The notes: generated by a model not told the origin, from the letters alone. A stretch of 64,000 bases of DNA from JADCCX01 sp031431475 (GCA_031431475.1 JANPDL010000018.1:62001-126000); one strand, 5' to 3'; shown: positions 8,744-19,523, counted from the stretch's first letter. Program-made: numbers and translations.

Positions 8744-9976
8744 TCACGCAGCATCTAGAAACGTCAGGTTCGCCGTGTTTTCGAGCACTGACAGCGGATC
8801 GCGGTTCGTCAAGGCATGCTGTCGCTCCACGTCAGACAGGAGTTGCGCCTGCATGTAGGCACCAAGCTCGCGGGCGCGACCGATGATCCGGTTGCCTGCA
8901 GGCACTCGATCCGCCTCATACGCAGTTAGGGCAGCCGCGATGCTGTCATGCTCATCAAGTGATTTGGTCAGTATCATGGCATCAGCGCCTGCCTTGGCCA
9001 CGCCGGCACCGACATGCGGCCTTGCCACGAACGCGGCGTCGCCCATCAGGGCTGCGCGCCCAAATGCCAGACGCGGCGCGACGTAGTCATAAATCGGCTG
9101 AAAGAACGGCGTTTCCGTCAATCGAACGATCTCCGCGAACTGCGGAGACAATGTCCGCTCGGCCGCCTCCCGCATGGCGTCAACGATACCTGGTCTGATC
9201 AGCGGCGGGGGAATCGACAGCGCATGTGCCTTGCCAGTTGAGTCGGTCAGCATATCCCGCAGTTCGTCGGTCTCGGCGGCGGGGCGATACCAGACGAAAT
9301 TGTAACGGCGGTTGCCCTTCCTGAGGTCATAATCAGGCCCTGCCACGGGATAGCCCAGCATTTGCTCGCCGTCTGGCAGACAAAAGGAAAAGCTGTCGAA
9401 CAAGGACAGATGGGTCGCCGGACTAAGGTCGCGTTCATGCACCATGCCACGCCAGGCGACATAGCCAACATAGGTGGGGTCAGAGGCCGGGAGCAAACTT
9501 GCACGGACGGATGACCTGAAACCATCGGCAGCGATCAGCAGATCGCCCGAAGCTGTCGATCCATCGGCAAAGCCTGCCATGATTTCCGAGGGCCCTTCAC
9601 TGACATGCGTGAAGGCCCGGTCCAGATGGTAGTGCTGATCGGGGAAAGCACCACGTAGCAGCTGAAACAGCCGGTCCCAGGATGTCAGCAACTGGGGATG
9701 GTGGCGAGAGCCACTGACGCTGCCATCGCGCCCGAATATGCGCCGTTGCTGAATCATCAGGCCGAGCGTTTCGGGCGGAACGGAAACGCCTGCTGCATCC
9801 AGAGCGCTCATCAGCAACGCATGTGACGTCAGCCCGGCTCCTCGCCCGGCCAGCGGCACGGGTGTCCGCTCGTTAATCTCGACATCCCAGCCTTTGCGTC
9901 GAAGCATAAGCCCGGCCATTAGCCCGCCAAGCGATCCGCCAATGATCAATGCCAGCCGCTTTTTCCTGAAATTCAT
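8744..9976 (-). CDS. FAD-dependent aromatic-type monooxygenase
   Basis: A 410-residue single-component flavoprotein monooxygenase of the p-hydroxybenzoate hydroxylase fold. It has the N-terminal FAD motif GGSLGGLMAGLMLRRKGW, the DG motif (IAADGFRSSVR) and the GD motif near residue 300 (LMGDAAFVARPHVGAGVAKAGADA). The GGSLGG and RPHVGAG segments resemble the 2,6-dihydroxypyridine hydroxylase branch, but that is only a family hint. It is divergent from a cupin gene with 101 bp between, which contains a palindrome at 10003-10019, so the two may share control and act on one substrate (inference). Confidence 0.85.
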   Translation of the reverse strand: MNFRKKRLALIIGGSLGGLMAGLMLRRKGWDVEINERTPVPLAGRGAGLTSHALLMSALDAAGVSVPPETLGLMIQQRRIFGRDGSVSGSRHHPQLLTSWDRLFQLLRGAFPDQHYHLDRAFTHVSEGPSEIMAGFADGSTASGDLLIAADGFRSSVRASLLPASDPTYVGYVAWRGMVHERDLSPATHLSLFDSFSFCLPDGEQMLGYPVAGPDYDLRKGNRRYNFVWYRPAAETDELRDMLTDSTGKAHALSIPPPLIRPGIVDAMREAAERTLSPQFAEIVRLTETPFFQPIYDYVAPRLAFGRAALMGDAAFVARPHVGAGVAKAGADAMILTKSLDEHDSIAAALTAYEADRVPAGNRIIGRARELGAYMQAQLLSDVERQHALTNRDPLSVLENTANLTFLDAA

Positions 9977-10002
9977 TCGTTCCTGCGGGCCTGGAGACTA
10001 CA

Positions 10003-10019
10003 GCGAATTCGAAATTCGC
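10003..10019. promoter_or_regulatory. Palindrome in divergent promoter region (candidate operator)
   Basis: Arms GCGAATT (10003-10009) and AATTCGC (10013-10019) are perfect inverted repeats around a 3-bp centre. The site lies between the monooxygenase start (9976) and the cupin GTG (10078), where both promoters must be. No regulator gene is adjacent. Confidence 0.4.
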
Positions 10020-10077
10020 CAGGTCAACACTATGATACACACTGGTTGCAGACCAGACGAAATCAGGGAGAAATCCG

Positions 10078-10485
10078 GTGCTTGATCAAGAAGCTTTGGC
10101 ACATTGGCCGGAAGCGCTAAAAAGTGAGATTCAACACAATCTGCACAACGGTTGCGTCGGCTCGCGTCTCGTATCCGAAACGGACCGGCTGCGCGTCTGG
10201 CATCTGACGCTTCAACCGGGCGAGCGAATTGGCTTTCACAGGCATGTTCTGGATTACTTCTGGACCGTAATGACGGACGGTTCTGCCAAATCGAACTACC
10301 ACGACGGACATACGACAGTGACGCACTACAAGGCGGGCGACACGCGGCACTACATCTACGGTGCTGGCGAGTTCATGATGCATGATCTTGAGAATGTTGG
10401 GGCCACCACACTCGTTTTTACGACGGTCGAACATCTTGGAGGCGCAAATGCGCCTTTGGAGCTTCCTGCCCATGTCAAAGGTTGA
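10078..10485 (+). CDS. Cupin-fold protein
   Basis: A 135-residue single-domain protein with a cupin core: the LQPGERIGFHRHVLDYFWTVM strand carries the first histidine pair and VTHYKAGDTRHYIYGAGEFMMHDLENVG the second half. The GTG start is supported by AGGGAG 9 bases upstream. Small cupins of this sort include metal-dependent dioxygenases and isomerases as well as non-catalytic binding proteins, so no reaction is assigned. Its divergent partner is a flavin monooxygenase, which suggests, without proving it, a role in the same catabolic step. Confidence 0.8.
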   Translation: MLDQEALAHWPEALKSEIQHNLHNGCVGSRLVSETDRLRVWHLTLQPGERIGFHRHVLDYFWTVMTDGSAKSNYHDGHTTVTHYKAGDTRHYIYGAGEFMMHDLENVGATTLVFTTVEHLGGANAPLELPAHVKG

Positions 10486-10662
10486 CCACAGCCGCGCAGC
10501 CTCAGTCGCGCTGTGTCATGTCCTGGGGTCGGTGTGCACGACAACGCAGGCAAGACGAGCCATGGCTATCTCCGGGGCGTACCTGGCGAGAGGAGCAGTA
10601 GCCCAGAGTCAATAATTTGGTGCATTGCCGCCTTAATTCAAAATACTATTTGTGCTGCGACC

Positions 10663-10707
10663 GGGGAATGCAAATCCGCTACACTGCGTTTAACCAAAGG
10701 ATTCCCC
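10663..10707 (+). promoter_or_regulatory. Inverted repeat that could mask the ribosome-binding site of the next gene
   Basis: GGGGAAT (10663-10669) is perfectly complementary to ATTCCCC (10701-10707), which ends at the base before the ATG. The ribosome-binding site AAAGGA lies at the foot of the 3' arm, inside the ~31-nt loop/arm junction. Pairing would bury the translation start. It does not match the SAM-II riboswitch pattern as I remember it. Confidence 0.4.
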
Positions 10708-12009
10708 ATGTCAAAAGCTCGCTATTCCAAAAGCCGCATTGGCAATCATCTGCTGCATCCCGAAACAATGATGCTGGGTTATGGCTATGACCCTTTGCTC
10801 TCGGAGGGGGCGGTCAAGCCGCCCGTCTTCCTCACCTCGACCTTCGTGTTCAAGTCCGCCGAGGATGGCGAGGAGTTCTTCCACGTGGTTGCGGGTCGTA
10901 AGTCCGCTCCCAAGGGCGAGGCTGCGGGTCTGGTATACTCGCGTTTCAACCATCCCAACTCCGAAATCGTCGAGGACCGCCTCGCCATCTACGAGCAAGC
11001 AGAATCCGCACTTCTGTTTGCCTCGGGCATGGCAGCAATTGCCACAACAATCATGGCCTATGCGCGGCCCAATGACGTGATCCTGCATTCGCAGCCGCTT
11101 TATGGTGGCACCGAGACGCTGGTGACGAAAACGCTGATCAATTTCGGCATGGCGGGCATCGGCTTCGCTGACGGTCTATCACCCAAGGCGGTGCGCGCTG
11201 CTGCAAAAGAAGCCCTGGCTCTGGCAAAAAAGCGCAAAGGCCGAGTCTCCGTCATCATGATCGAAACGCCCTCAAACCCCTTGAATACATTGGTTGATGT
11301 GGCGCTTGTTCGCACAATATCTGAAGAGATTGAAGCAAAACAGGAAGGCCTTCGTCCTGTTGTCATTTGTGACAACACGCTTCTTGGCCCGGTCTTTCAG
11401 ACACCCCTGAAGCAAGGCGCAGATGTCTCCGTCTATTCACTGACCAAATACGTTGGCGGCCATTCGGACCTGATCGCGGGCGCGGCGCTGGGCTCCGCCG
11501 AGATGATCAGGCCGGTGAAAGCGTTGCGCTCGGCCATCGGCACGCAGCTTGATCCGCACTCTTGCTGGATGCTTGGCCGCTCTCTCGAAACGCTTGGTCT
11601 GCGCATGAACCGTGCTGCAGAGAACGCCCGGACCATGGCTCATTTCCTGCGTGCCCACCCTATCATCGATAAGGTACATGATCTCACCGCCCTGCCTCGT
11701 GGCTCGGCTGCTGCTCGCGTTCACAAGGCGCAGGCTACCGGGCCAGGTTCTACCTTCTCGTTTGATGTGAAGGGCGGCAAGGCAGCCGCTTTCAAGGTGC
11801 TCAACAGCCTGACAATCTTCAAGCTCGCAGTCAGCCTTGGCGGCACGGAATCGCTGGTGTGCCACCCAGCCACGACCACGCATTCGGGCGTACCGAAGGA
11901 GGTGCGCGATCGAATCGGCGTCGCAGACGCAACCATCCGTGTCTCGATCGGCATCGAGAACATTGATGATTTGATCGCTGATATGACGCAGGCGCTGAAG
12001 GAAATTTAA
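10708..12009 (+). CDS. Cystathionine gamma-synthase-family PLP enzyme
   Basis: A 433-residue Cys/Met-metabolism PLP-dependent enzyme. The family signatures are the cofactor-binding YSRFNHPNSEIVEDRLA and ASGMAAI segments, the DNT motif, and the PLP lysine in SVYSLTKYVGGHSDLI. The family covers cystathionine gamma-synthase, cystathionine lyases, methionine gamma-lyase and O-acetylhomoserine sulfhydrylase, and sequence reading alone does not separate them. The frame is open further upstream, but ATG 10708 has AAAGGA at the right distance and starts the conserved part. There is no linked methionine gene. An inverted repeat overlaps its translation start (10663-10707). Confidence 0.88.
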   Translation: MSKARYSKSRIGNHLLHPETMMLGYGYDPLLSEGAVKPPVFLTSTFVFKSAEDGEEFFHVVAGRKSAPKGEAAGLVYSRFNHPNSEIVEDRLAIYEQAESALLFASGMAAIATTIMAYARPNDVILHSQPLYGGTETLVTKTLINFGMAGIGFADGLSPKAVRAAAKEALALAKKRKGRVSVIMIETPSNPLNTLVDVALVRTISEEIEAKQEGLRPVVICDNTLLGPVFQTPLKQGADVSVYSLTKYVGGHSDLIAGAALGSAEMIRPVKALRSAIGTQLDPHSCWMLGRSLETLGLRMNRAAENARTMAHFLRAHPIIDKVHDLTALPRGSAAARVHKAQATGPGSTFSFDVKGGKAAAFKVLNSLTIFKLAVSLGGTESLVCHPATTTHSGVPKEVRDRIGVADATIRVSIGIENIDDLIADMTQALKEI

Positions 12010-12195
12010 GGATTCAAATTACGATGTCGGTGAGATTGCACTAAATTACTCTTCCTCATGCTCGTTGCGAGCAAACGCACACTCCCTCGCAACTGGAGAG
12101 TTGGTTTTTTCCCCCGCTTCGTTTCTCGGCACTCCGAAGAACAGCAAATAGTTACCCCTGCTGCCATTCAGCACTCTTGCGAATTGCACCATTGT

Positions 12196-12210
12196 GTTCT
12201 ATTTTTGTTC
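12196..12210 (+). promoter_or_regulatory. SOS box (LexA operator) upstream of uvrA
   Basis: A perfect alphaproteobacterial LexA site: GTTC (12196-12199), 7-nt AT-rich spacer, GTTC (12207-12210). It lies 106 bp before the uvrA ATG in a 306-bp gap (12010-12315) that otherwise contains only a doubtful 77-codon frame. uvrA is a standard LexA target, which supports the call. Confidence 0.85.
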
Positions 12211-12315
12211 TCAAACGACCGATGCGGCAAATTGTGCGTATGTCTTTCTGGGGCATATGCACGAGGCGCGTTGATGCCTAAATACGCCTGATCTGGAATG
12301 TGAGAGTTCAAACGC

Positions 12316-15276
<2,961 letters not shown>

Positions 15277-15391
15277 GCGCAGTCGCATTGAACGCAATCC
15301 TGCCGCACATCTCTCTCGTGATTTACGCAAATTGGTTACAGGCCTTTAAGGTCCTTGCGGCATAGTTCCGGAAAGTTCGGGAACAGACGCC

Positions 15392-17092
15392 ATGAATATG
15401 CCTCTGCAGGCCATGCAGTTCGAGGCCAGCACTACACCGGAACGTCGCGAGCACGAGCAGCCGATCGAGCGCATGATCGGCAAGGTCATTTCCGTGAATG
15501 GCGCGCGCGCCACGATCTCGACCTCTGCAACCAGTGCTCAAGGCGTCATCACGGACTTCTGGAGCATCGGCAAGCTGATATCAATCAATCTGGGTACAAG
15601 TCGCATCGTCGGCATGGTCTTTGAAATGGCGGTGCGGCATGACCAGTGGGATGATCACAAGGCCAATCTGCTGATGGTACAGGTGGAGCTTGTGGGCGAA
15701 GTCGCTGACCAGCCCGATGGCCGTCTGCTGTTCCGCCGTGGCATAACGACCTATCCTTGGCTCGGAGCTACTGCGCACCGTATCCGAAGCGCAGATTTGC
15801 GTGCCGTTTTTGATCTGGGCGAGCGCAAGGGCGTCGAAATCGGGCGAGTTTCGCAGGACGAGACCATCCCGGCCGTGGTGAGTATTGAAGACATGCTGTC
15901 CAAGCATTTCTCCGTTGTCGGCACCACCGGCGTTGGCAAATCAAGTGCGGTTTCGCTACTCGTGCGCAAGGCGGTAGAGGTCAAGCCTGATCTGCGCGTG
16001 ATCGTGCTGGACCCGCACAATGAGTATTCGCACGCCTTCCGCGACAATTCGATCACGCTGGATTCAACCATGCTGGATCTGCCGCACTGGCTGTTCCGTT
16101 TCGATGAGTTGCTGGATGTCGTTTATCGCGGGCGCATTCCACCGGCGGATGAAACCGACATCCTGCGGGAATTGATTCCGCTGGCGAAGGCGCAATTTGC
16201 TGTGTTCCAGTCGACAGCCATGTCGTCTTCCAGCATCCTGAAGAAGTCTGCGGATGGCATTTCTTTCTCGCCCGACTCACCTTCGCCCTACCGCATGCTT
16301 GATTTGATCGCGCTGCTGGACGAGATGATGGGCAAGCTTGACCCTCGCCATGATCGCTATCATCTGCGCGTGTTGAAAAACCGCCTGGAGAGCCTGTGCA
16401 CTGATCCGCGCTATCGCTTCATGTATGGGCGCGGCGCTACCGAGGACAATATCGAGGCCGTACTTGGCAAGCTTTTCCGCATCCCCCACGGCGGCAAGCC
16501 GATCACCGTGCTGCAACTTGCGGGCCTGCCATCGGAGGTACTCAACGCCGTCGTCTCGGTGCTGGCCCGGTTGTCGTTCGATCTCGCGATGTACAGCGGC
16601 GACACGTTCGAAGTGCTGGTGCTGTGCGAGGAAGCGCATCGCTATGTGCCGCAGGATGCCAAGCTGGGATTTGCACCGACGCGGCAATCCATCTCGCGCA
16701 TTGCCAAGGAAGGCCGCAAGTACGGCTGCTACATCGGCATCATTACCCAGCGACCTGGCGAGCTTGATCCGACGATCCTGTCGCAGTGTTCCACCGTTTT
16801 TGCCATGCGACTTGGCAACGATCGTGACCAGGAAATCATCCGCTCGGCAATTTCGGATTCCTCCGCCAGTCAGATCGCCTTCCTGTCTGCCATCGGCAAC
16901 CGCGAGGCCATTGCTTTTGGCGAAGGCGTCGCCACGCCCATGCGCATGCGTTTCACGACGCAGAGCAGTGAACAGCTTCCAAGCGCCATGCTGCACAACG
17001 CGCAAGTGATTCCGGGGGTCAAACCGCAGGTTAGCGTCCGCTCGATTGTCAGTCGTATGCGGGGTGGCGGAGATAACCAGGATCTGGGCTGA
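15392..17092 (+). CDS. HerA-like hexameric ATPase (DUF87)
   Basis: A 566-residue FtsK/HerA-superfamily ATPase. After an N-terminal beta-barrel-like HAS domain (residues ~25-150) comes Walker A GTTGVGKSS at 177-185, DPHNEYSHAF typical of HerA, Walker B VLVLCEEAHRYVP near residue 415 and the arginine-bearing TQRPGELDPTILSQC motif. Archaeal HerA works with the nuclease NurA in end resection; the function of bacterial homologues is mostly unknown and no NurA-like nuclease gene is adjacent. It follows uvrA by 115 bp on the same strand, so a repair role is possible. Start ATG 15392; ATG 15398 would also fit. Confidence 0.85.
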   Translation: MNMPLQAMQFEASTTPERREHEQPIERMIGKVISVNGARATISTSATSAQGVITDFWSIGKLISINLGTSRIVGMVFEMAVRHDQWDDHKANLLMVQVELVGEVADQPDGRLLFRRGITTYPWLGATAHRIRSADLRAVFDLGERKGVEIGRVSQDETIPAVVSIEDMLSKHFSVVGTTGVGKSSAVSLLVRKAVEVKPDLRVIVLDPHNEYSHAFRDNSITLDSTMLDLPHWLFRFDELLDVVYRGRIPPADETDILRELIPLAKAQFAVFQSTAMSSSSILKKSADGISFSPDSPSPYRMLDLIALLDEMMGKLDPRHDRYHLRVLKNRLESLCTDPRYRFMYGRGATEDNIEAVLGKLFRIPHGGKPITVLQLAGLPSEVLNAVVSVLARLSFDLAMYSGDTFEVLVLCEEAHRYVPQDAKLGFAPTRQSISRIAKEGRKYGCYIGIITQRPGELDPTILSQCSTVFAMRLGNDRDQEIIRSAISDSSASQIAFLSAIGNREAIAFGEGVATPMRMRFTTQSSEQLPSAMLHNAQVIPGVKPQVSVRSIVSRMRGGGDNQDLG

Positions 17093-17160
17093 TTCCCGCC
17101 GATCCATAACTCTGTGTGATGGATTATAGGATTTTTGGAGAATAGGTTTCAGAATAATGA

Positions 17161-17189
17161 ATGAGACATGCGAATATCGCATACCTCAT
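17161..17189. promoter_or_regulatory. 29-bp near-perfect palindrome
   Basis: Thirteen-base arms, ATGAGACATGCGA and TCGCATACCTCAT, match in 11 of 13 positions around an ATA centre; the inner ATGCGA/TCGCAT part is perfect. It sits 69 bp after the HerA-like gene and 115 bp before the DUF1127 gene. It lacks a T-tract, so a transcription-factor site is more likely than a terminator. Confidence 0.4.
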
Positions 17190-17303
17190 GCTGTTTCATT
17201 TCACAGCCATCTGCCACAGGAATGTCTATATTGCACTGCACAAACGCTGTGACGCGACGGAAACCCGTCCGCCAGCCAGCATTCTGCACATAGGAGTCCT
17301 ATC

Positions 17304-17465
17304 ATGATCGTCTCTCACATTATTACCCGTATCCGTGGCTACATGCGTTACCGTGCCTCGGTTCGCGCCCTATCTCATCTGTCCGAGCGCGAGTTGGCCG
17401 ATATCGGTCTGTCACGCGGAGATATTGAAGTTGTGGCCCGCAGTGCCGTTGCCGCGACCGCCTGA
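17304..17465 (+). CDS. DUF1127 small protein
   Basis: A 53-residue protein starting at ATG 17304 behind AGGAG. The C-terminal half reads LSHLSERELADIGLSRGDIE, the unmistakable DUF1127 core (L..L..REL.DIGL.R.DI), preceded by a basic segment (RIRGYMRYRASVRA). DUF1127 proteins are arginine-rich micro-proteins abundant in alphaproteobacteria; in Agrobacterium and Rhodobacter some affect RNA turnover, phosphate or stress physiology. The gene is monocistronic, followed at once by a strong hairpin terminator at 17494-17519. Confidence 0.9.
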   Translation: MIVSHIITRIRGYMRYRASVRALSHLSERELADIGLSRGDIEVVARSAVAATA

Positions 17466-17493
17466 ACGAAACCACCTGATTTTTCAGGAAAAG

Positions 17494-17519
17494 AGCCCGG
17501 CCTTCGCGCCGGGCTTTTT
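17494..17519 (+). terminator. Rho-independent terminator after DUF1127 gene
   Basis: Eight-base stem AGCCCGGC/GCCGGGCT (17494-17501 with 17508-17515), 6-nt loop, then TTTT. It separates the DUF1127 gene from the convergent gene ending at 17534. Confidence 0.85.
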
Positions 17520-17533
17520 CGTGGGTTCTGCGT

Positions 17534-18058
17534 TCAGCCGCAGACTTTCAAAAACGCCTCCCGGTGAGGCTCCACGCCGCGAAGGCCGATTCGTGTTCTG
17601 AAAGTACCGCTCCGGATATGAATCTGGCCCGGGCTTTCAAGAATGGACCGCATCTGGCTTCGCGATAGCTTGACGCTCAATCCTGGGGTCCCCGCTTCCT
17701 CATTGTTCAGAACATCGGCCTGCAGTGAAAAGCTGCCGCTCGCCGTCTCAACAGTGACATTGCGCTTGGCGGCAATTGGCACATTGGGCTTGATCGCCCA
17801 AGCGTTGGGCATGCCCTCGTTGATGTACATAGTGCCACTCCCGCGGGAATCGCAGGAAAAGCTCTGATTGAGGTAGCCCAACTGCTTGGAGCCGGGATCG
17901 GAGCGACCGCCGAATTCGAGGGAGGCCTCTCCCTGTTTGATCTCCATGACCCAAATTTCGTCGCTGCGCTGGGCTTGGCCCGGGGACGTCACCCCTGTCA
18001 GGGACAGGATAGTCGCGGCGGCGCAAGCAATTCTCGAAATCCGATAGATTGCAAGCAC
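17534..18058 (-). CDS. Small secreted protein, unknown function
   Basis: A 174-residue protein with an N-terminal signal peptide (IACAAATILSLTGVTSPGQAQ, likely cleaved after AQA or nearby). The mature part has two cysteines (FSCDSRGSG and the C-terminal KVCG) and otherwise no motif I recognise. The start chosen is GTG 18058, behind AAGGAGAG; an upstream ATG at 18130 would overlap the AlkB gene and put 24 arginine-rich residues before the signal peptide. It follows the AlkB gene on the same strand by 25 bp and may share its transcript. Confidence 0.65.
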   Translation of the reverse strand: MLAIYRISRIACAAATILSLTGVTSPGQAQRSDEIWVMEIKQGEASLEFGGRSDPGSKQLGYLNQSFSCDSRGSGTMYINEGMPNAWAIKPNVPIAAKRNVTVETASGSFSLQADVLNNEEAGTPGLSVKLSRSQMRSILESPGQIHIRSGTFRTRIGLRGVEPHREAFLKVCG

Positions 18059-18083
18059 AGGCTCTCTCCTTCTGCTGGCTCGA

Positions 18084-19280
18084 CTATTTGGCCGCGGACA
18101 TCCCCGATTGCGCTGACAGGAAGCCATCATTCATCAGGATTGCCCGCTCTCCGTCACTTGCGCTGGTTTGATCCCATTCCGCCAGCAGTGGATCAACCAC
18201 GCGATGCCACACCGGCGGAACCAGCGAAATCAGGATCATGGTCATGTAGCCGTAGGGATAGGTTGGTCCTTCCGGTTCTTTCTCCAGCGCCCAGAACGGC
18301 TTGGCCGCATACATATGGTGATGCGAGTGGCGCGGTAGATTGTAGAGCAGGCCTGACGAGATCAGCTTGTAGGTGTTCCACGCGTGTCTGGCTTCTACGC
18401 CCTTGCCCGGCACGCGCACCAGGCCATAATGCTCGATGAAATTGACGAGCTCGAGATAGAGCTTGCCCTGGACGGCTACGATGATGAAAGCGATGGCTGC
18501 CCATATCCCGCCGATTGCAAAAACCAGGGCGAAAATGGTCAGTGACATCAACTGGCCGGTAATCATGCGGTTGTGCCGCGACCACGCCTCTAGCTCTTTC
18601 CGACGCAATCTGTCCGTTTCGATGCGCCACGCCGAGATATTCCCGCGCAGCGTTGAACGCAGGAAGAATGCCAGTGCATATTCCCCCCGGCGCGACGTCG
18701 CTGGGTCCGCCGATGTACACACATTGCGGTGGTGACCATAGACATGCTCGATTGAAAAGCTGGTGTCGAACGAGAAAGCGAGAAGCCAGCGTCCGGTCAG
18801 CATCGCCAGCCGGTCCTGCGTGCGATGGGTAAGCTCATGCGCGACGTTGGTGGCTGCTGCACCGATGAAGAGGCCGGTTCCCATCAGGGCGCCCAGCAAG
18901 GCCCAGAAGCCGCTGGCAGCGCGCGCGGCCTCGACATCGATACCGATGACAGTCAGTGCAGGCACGAGGCCGAGGCCATTGCCTGATCCGAAGAGCAGCG
19001 ATAGCGCCGTGACGTTCAGCGCGATCAGCGGCAATGTCAGGAACAGCATGGTGTCAAGGAAGCGGGCAGGGACTCCCGAGTGAACTGTGGTGTCTTCGCC
19101 CGCCGCTTCGTCCACCAATGTCGAAAGTACAAAGGCGCTGGCATACCCCGCCCAAAGTACCATCCCGCCCGTCAGCAAAGCGCCGAGGTTGACGAGCAGC
19201 AGGATGTTCATCAGCGCGTAATGGGTGTTTCGAAGCAGCATGGCGACTTCCCTGATTTGTTCATGTGTGAACCCCGGCAT
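18084..19280 (-). CDS. AlkB-type alkane 1-monooxygenase / membrane di-iron hydroxylase
   Basis: A 398-residue integral-membrane non-heme di-iron enzyme. All four AlkB histidine boxes are present: HELTH (148-152), EHVYGHH (178-184), NFIEHYG (280-286) and LPRHSHHH (315-322), among about six hydrophobic helices. Such enzymes hydroxylate the terminal carbon of alkanes using rubredoxin and rubredoxin reductase; relatives act on xylene, terpenes or fatty acids. No rubredoxin, reductase or alcohol dehydrogenase lies nearby, so the substrate is open. Two lysine/arginine-poor termini and no signal peptide, as expected. Confidence 0.88.
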   Translation of the reverse strand: MPGFTHEQIREVAMLLRNTHYALMNILLLVNLGALLTGGMVLWAGYASAFVLSTLVDEAAGEDTTVHSGVPARFLDTMLFLTLPLIALNVTALSLLFGSGNGLGLVPALTVIGIDVEAARAASGFWALLGALMGTGLFIGAAATNVAHELTHRTQDRLAMLTGRWLLAFSFDTSFSIEHVYGHHRNVCTSADPATSRRGEYALAFFLRSTLRGNISAWRIETDRLRRKELEAWSRHNRMITGQLMSLTIFALVFAIGGIWAAIAFIIVAVQGKLYLELVNFIEHYGLVRVPGKGVEARHAWNTYKLISSGLLYNLPRHSHHHMYAAKPFWALEKEPEGPTYPYGYMTMILISLVPPVWHRVVDPLLAEWDQTSASDGERAILMNDGFLSAQSGMSAAK

Positions 19281-19388
19281 GCGAACATGTCAAACATTCT
19301 GGACCTATATCACGGCGGTTAACCCTGTTGATCATGCTTTGTTCTAAATTGACGGTGAGCCCTTGTCATAAGAACAAAAGAAGAATAA

Positions 19389-19403
19389 GAACGAAGAATG
19401 AAC
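19389..19403 (+). promoter_or_regulatory. SOS box (LexA operator) overlapping promoter of a micro-gene
   Basis: GAAC (19389-19392), 7-nt spacer, GAAC (19400-19403): the exact reverse complement form of the alphaproteobacterial LexA site. It overlaps the -10 of a candidate promoter, TTGTCA (19363-19368), 17-bp spacer, TAAGAA (19386-19391), and ends 12 bp before the ATG of the 35-codon gene at 19416. Confidence 0.75.
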
Positions 19404-19415
19404 AGAGGAAGCGTC

Positions 19416-19523
19416 ATGTTGCGTCGTGTCATCGAAGATACAGCTGAAGTCACCATCATCGGCATGTTCCTGCTGATGGTCTGGACATGGGCCAGCGCCG
19501 TTGCCCCAGCCCTGGGCGTCTGA
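19416..19523 (+). CDS. 35-residue membrane micropeptide, candidate SOS-induced gene
   Basis: ATG 19416 follows GAGGAA at 5 bases and opens a 35-codon frame. The product has a charged N-terminus (MLRRVIEDTAEV) and a single hydrophobic helix (TIIGMFLLMVWTWASAVAPA), the build of a one-pass inner-membrane peptide. A perfect SOS box lies just upstream. In Caulobacter the 29-residue SidA is an SOS-induced membrane peptide that blocks division; this gene is a candidate analogue by architecture only, and I do not claim homology. ATG 19398 is an in-frame alternative that would put the SOS box over its own start codon. dnaE follows 115 bp later. Confidence 0.6.
   Translation: MLRRVIEDTAEVTIIGMFLLMVWTWASAVAPALGV

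Noticed and set aside
12058..12291. 77-codon frame in the uvrA leader
   Set aside because: It runs through the SOS box, lacks a good ribosome-binding site and shows no protein-like pattern.
15365..15378. GTTC-N6-GTTC just before the HerA-like gene
   Set aside because: The spacer is 6, not 7, so it does not meet the LexA motif; kept only as a near miss.
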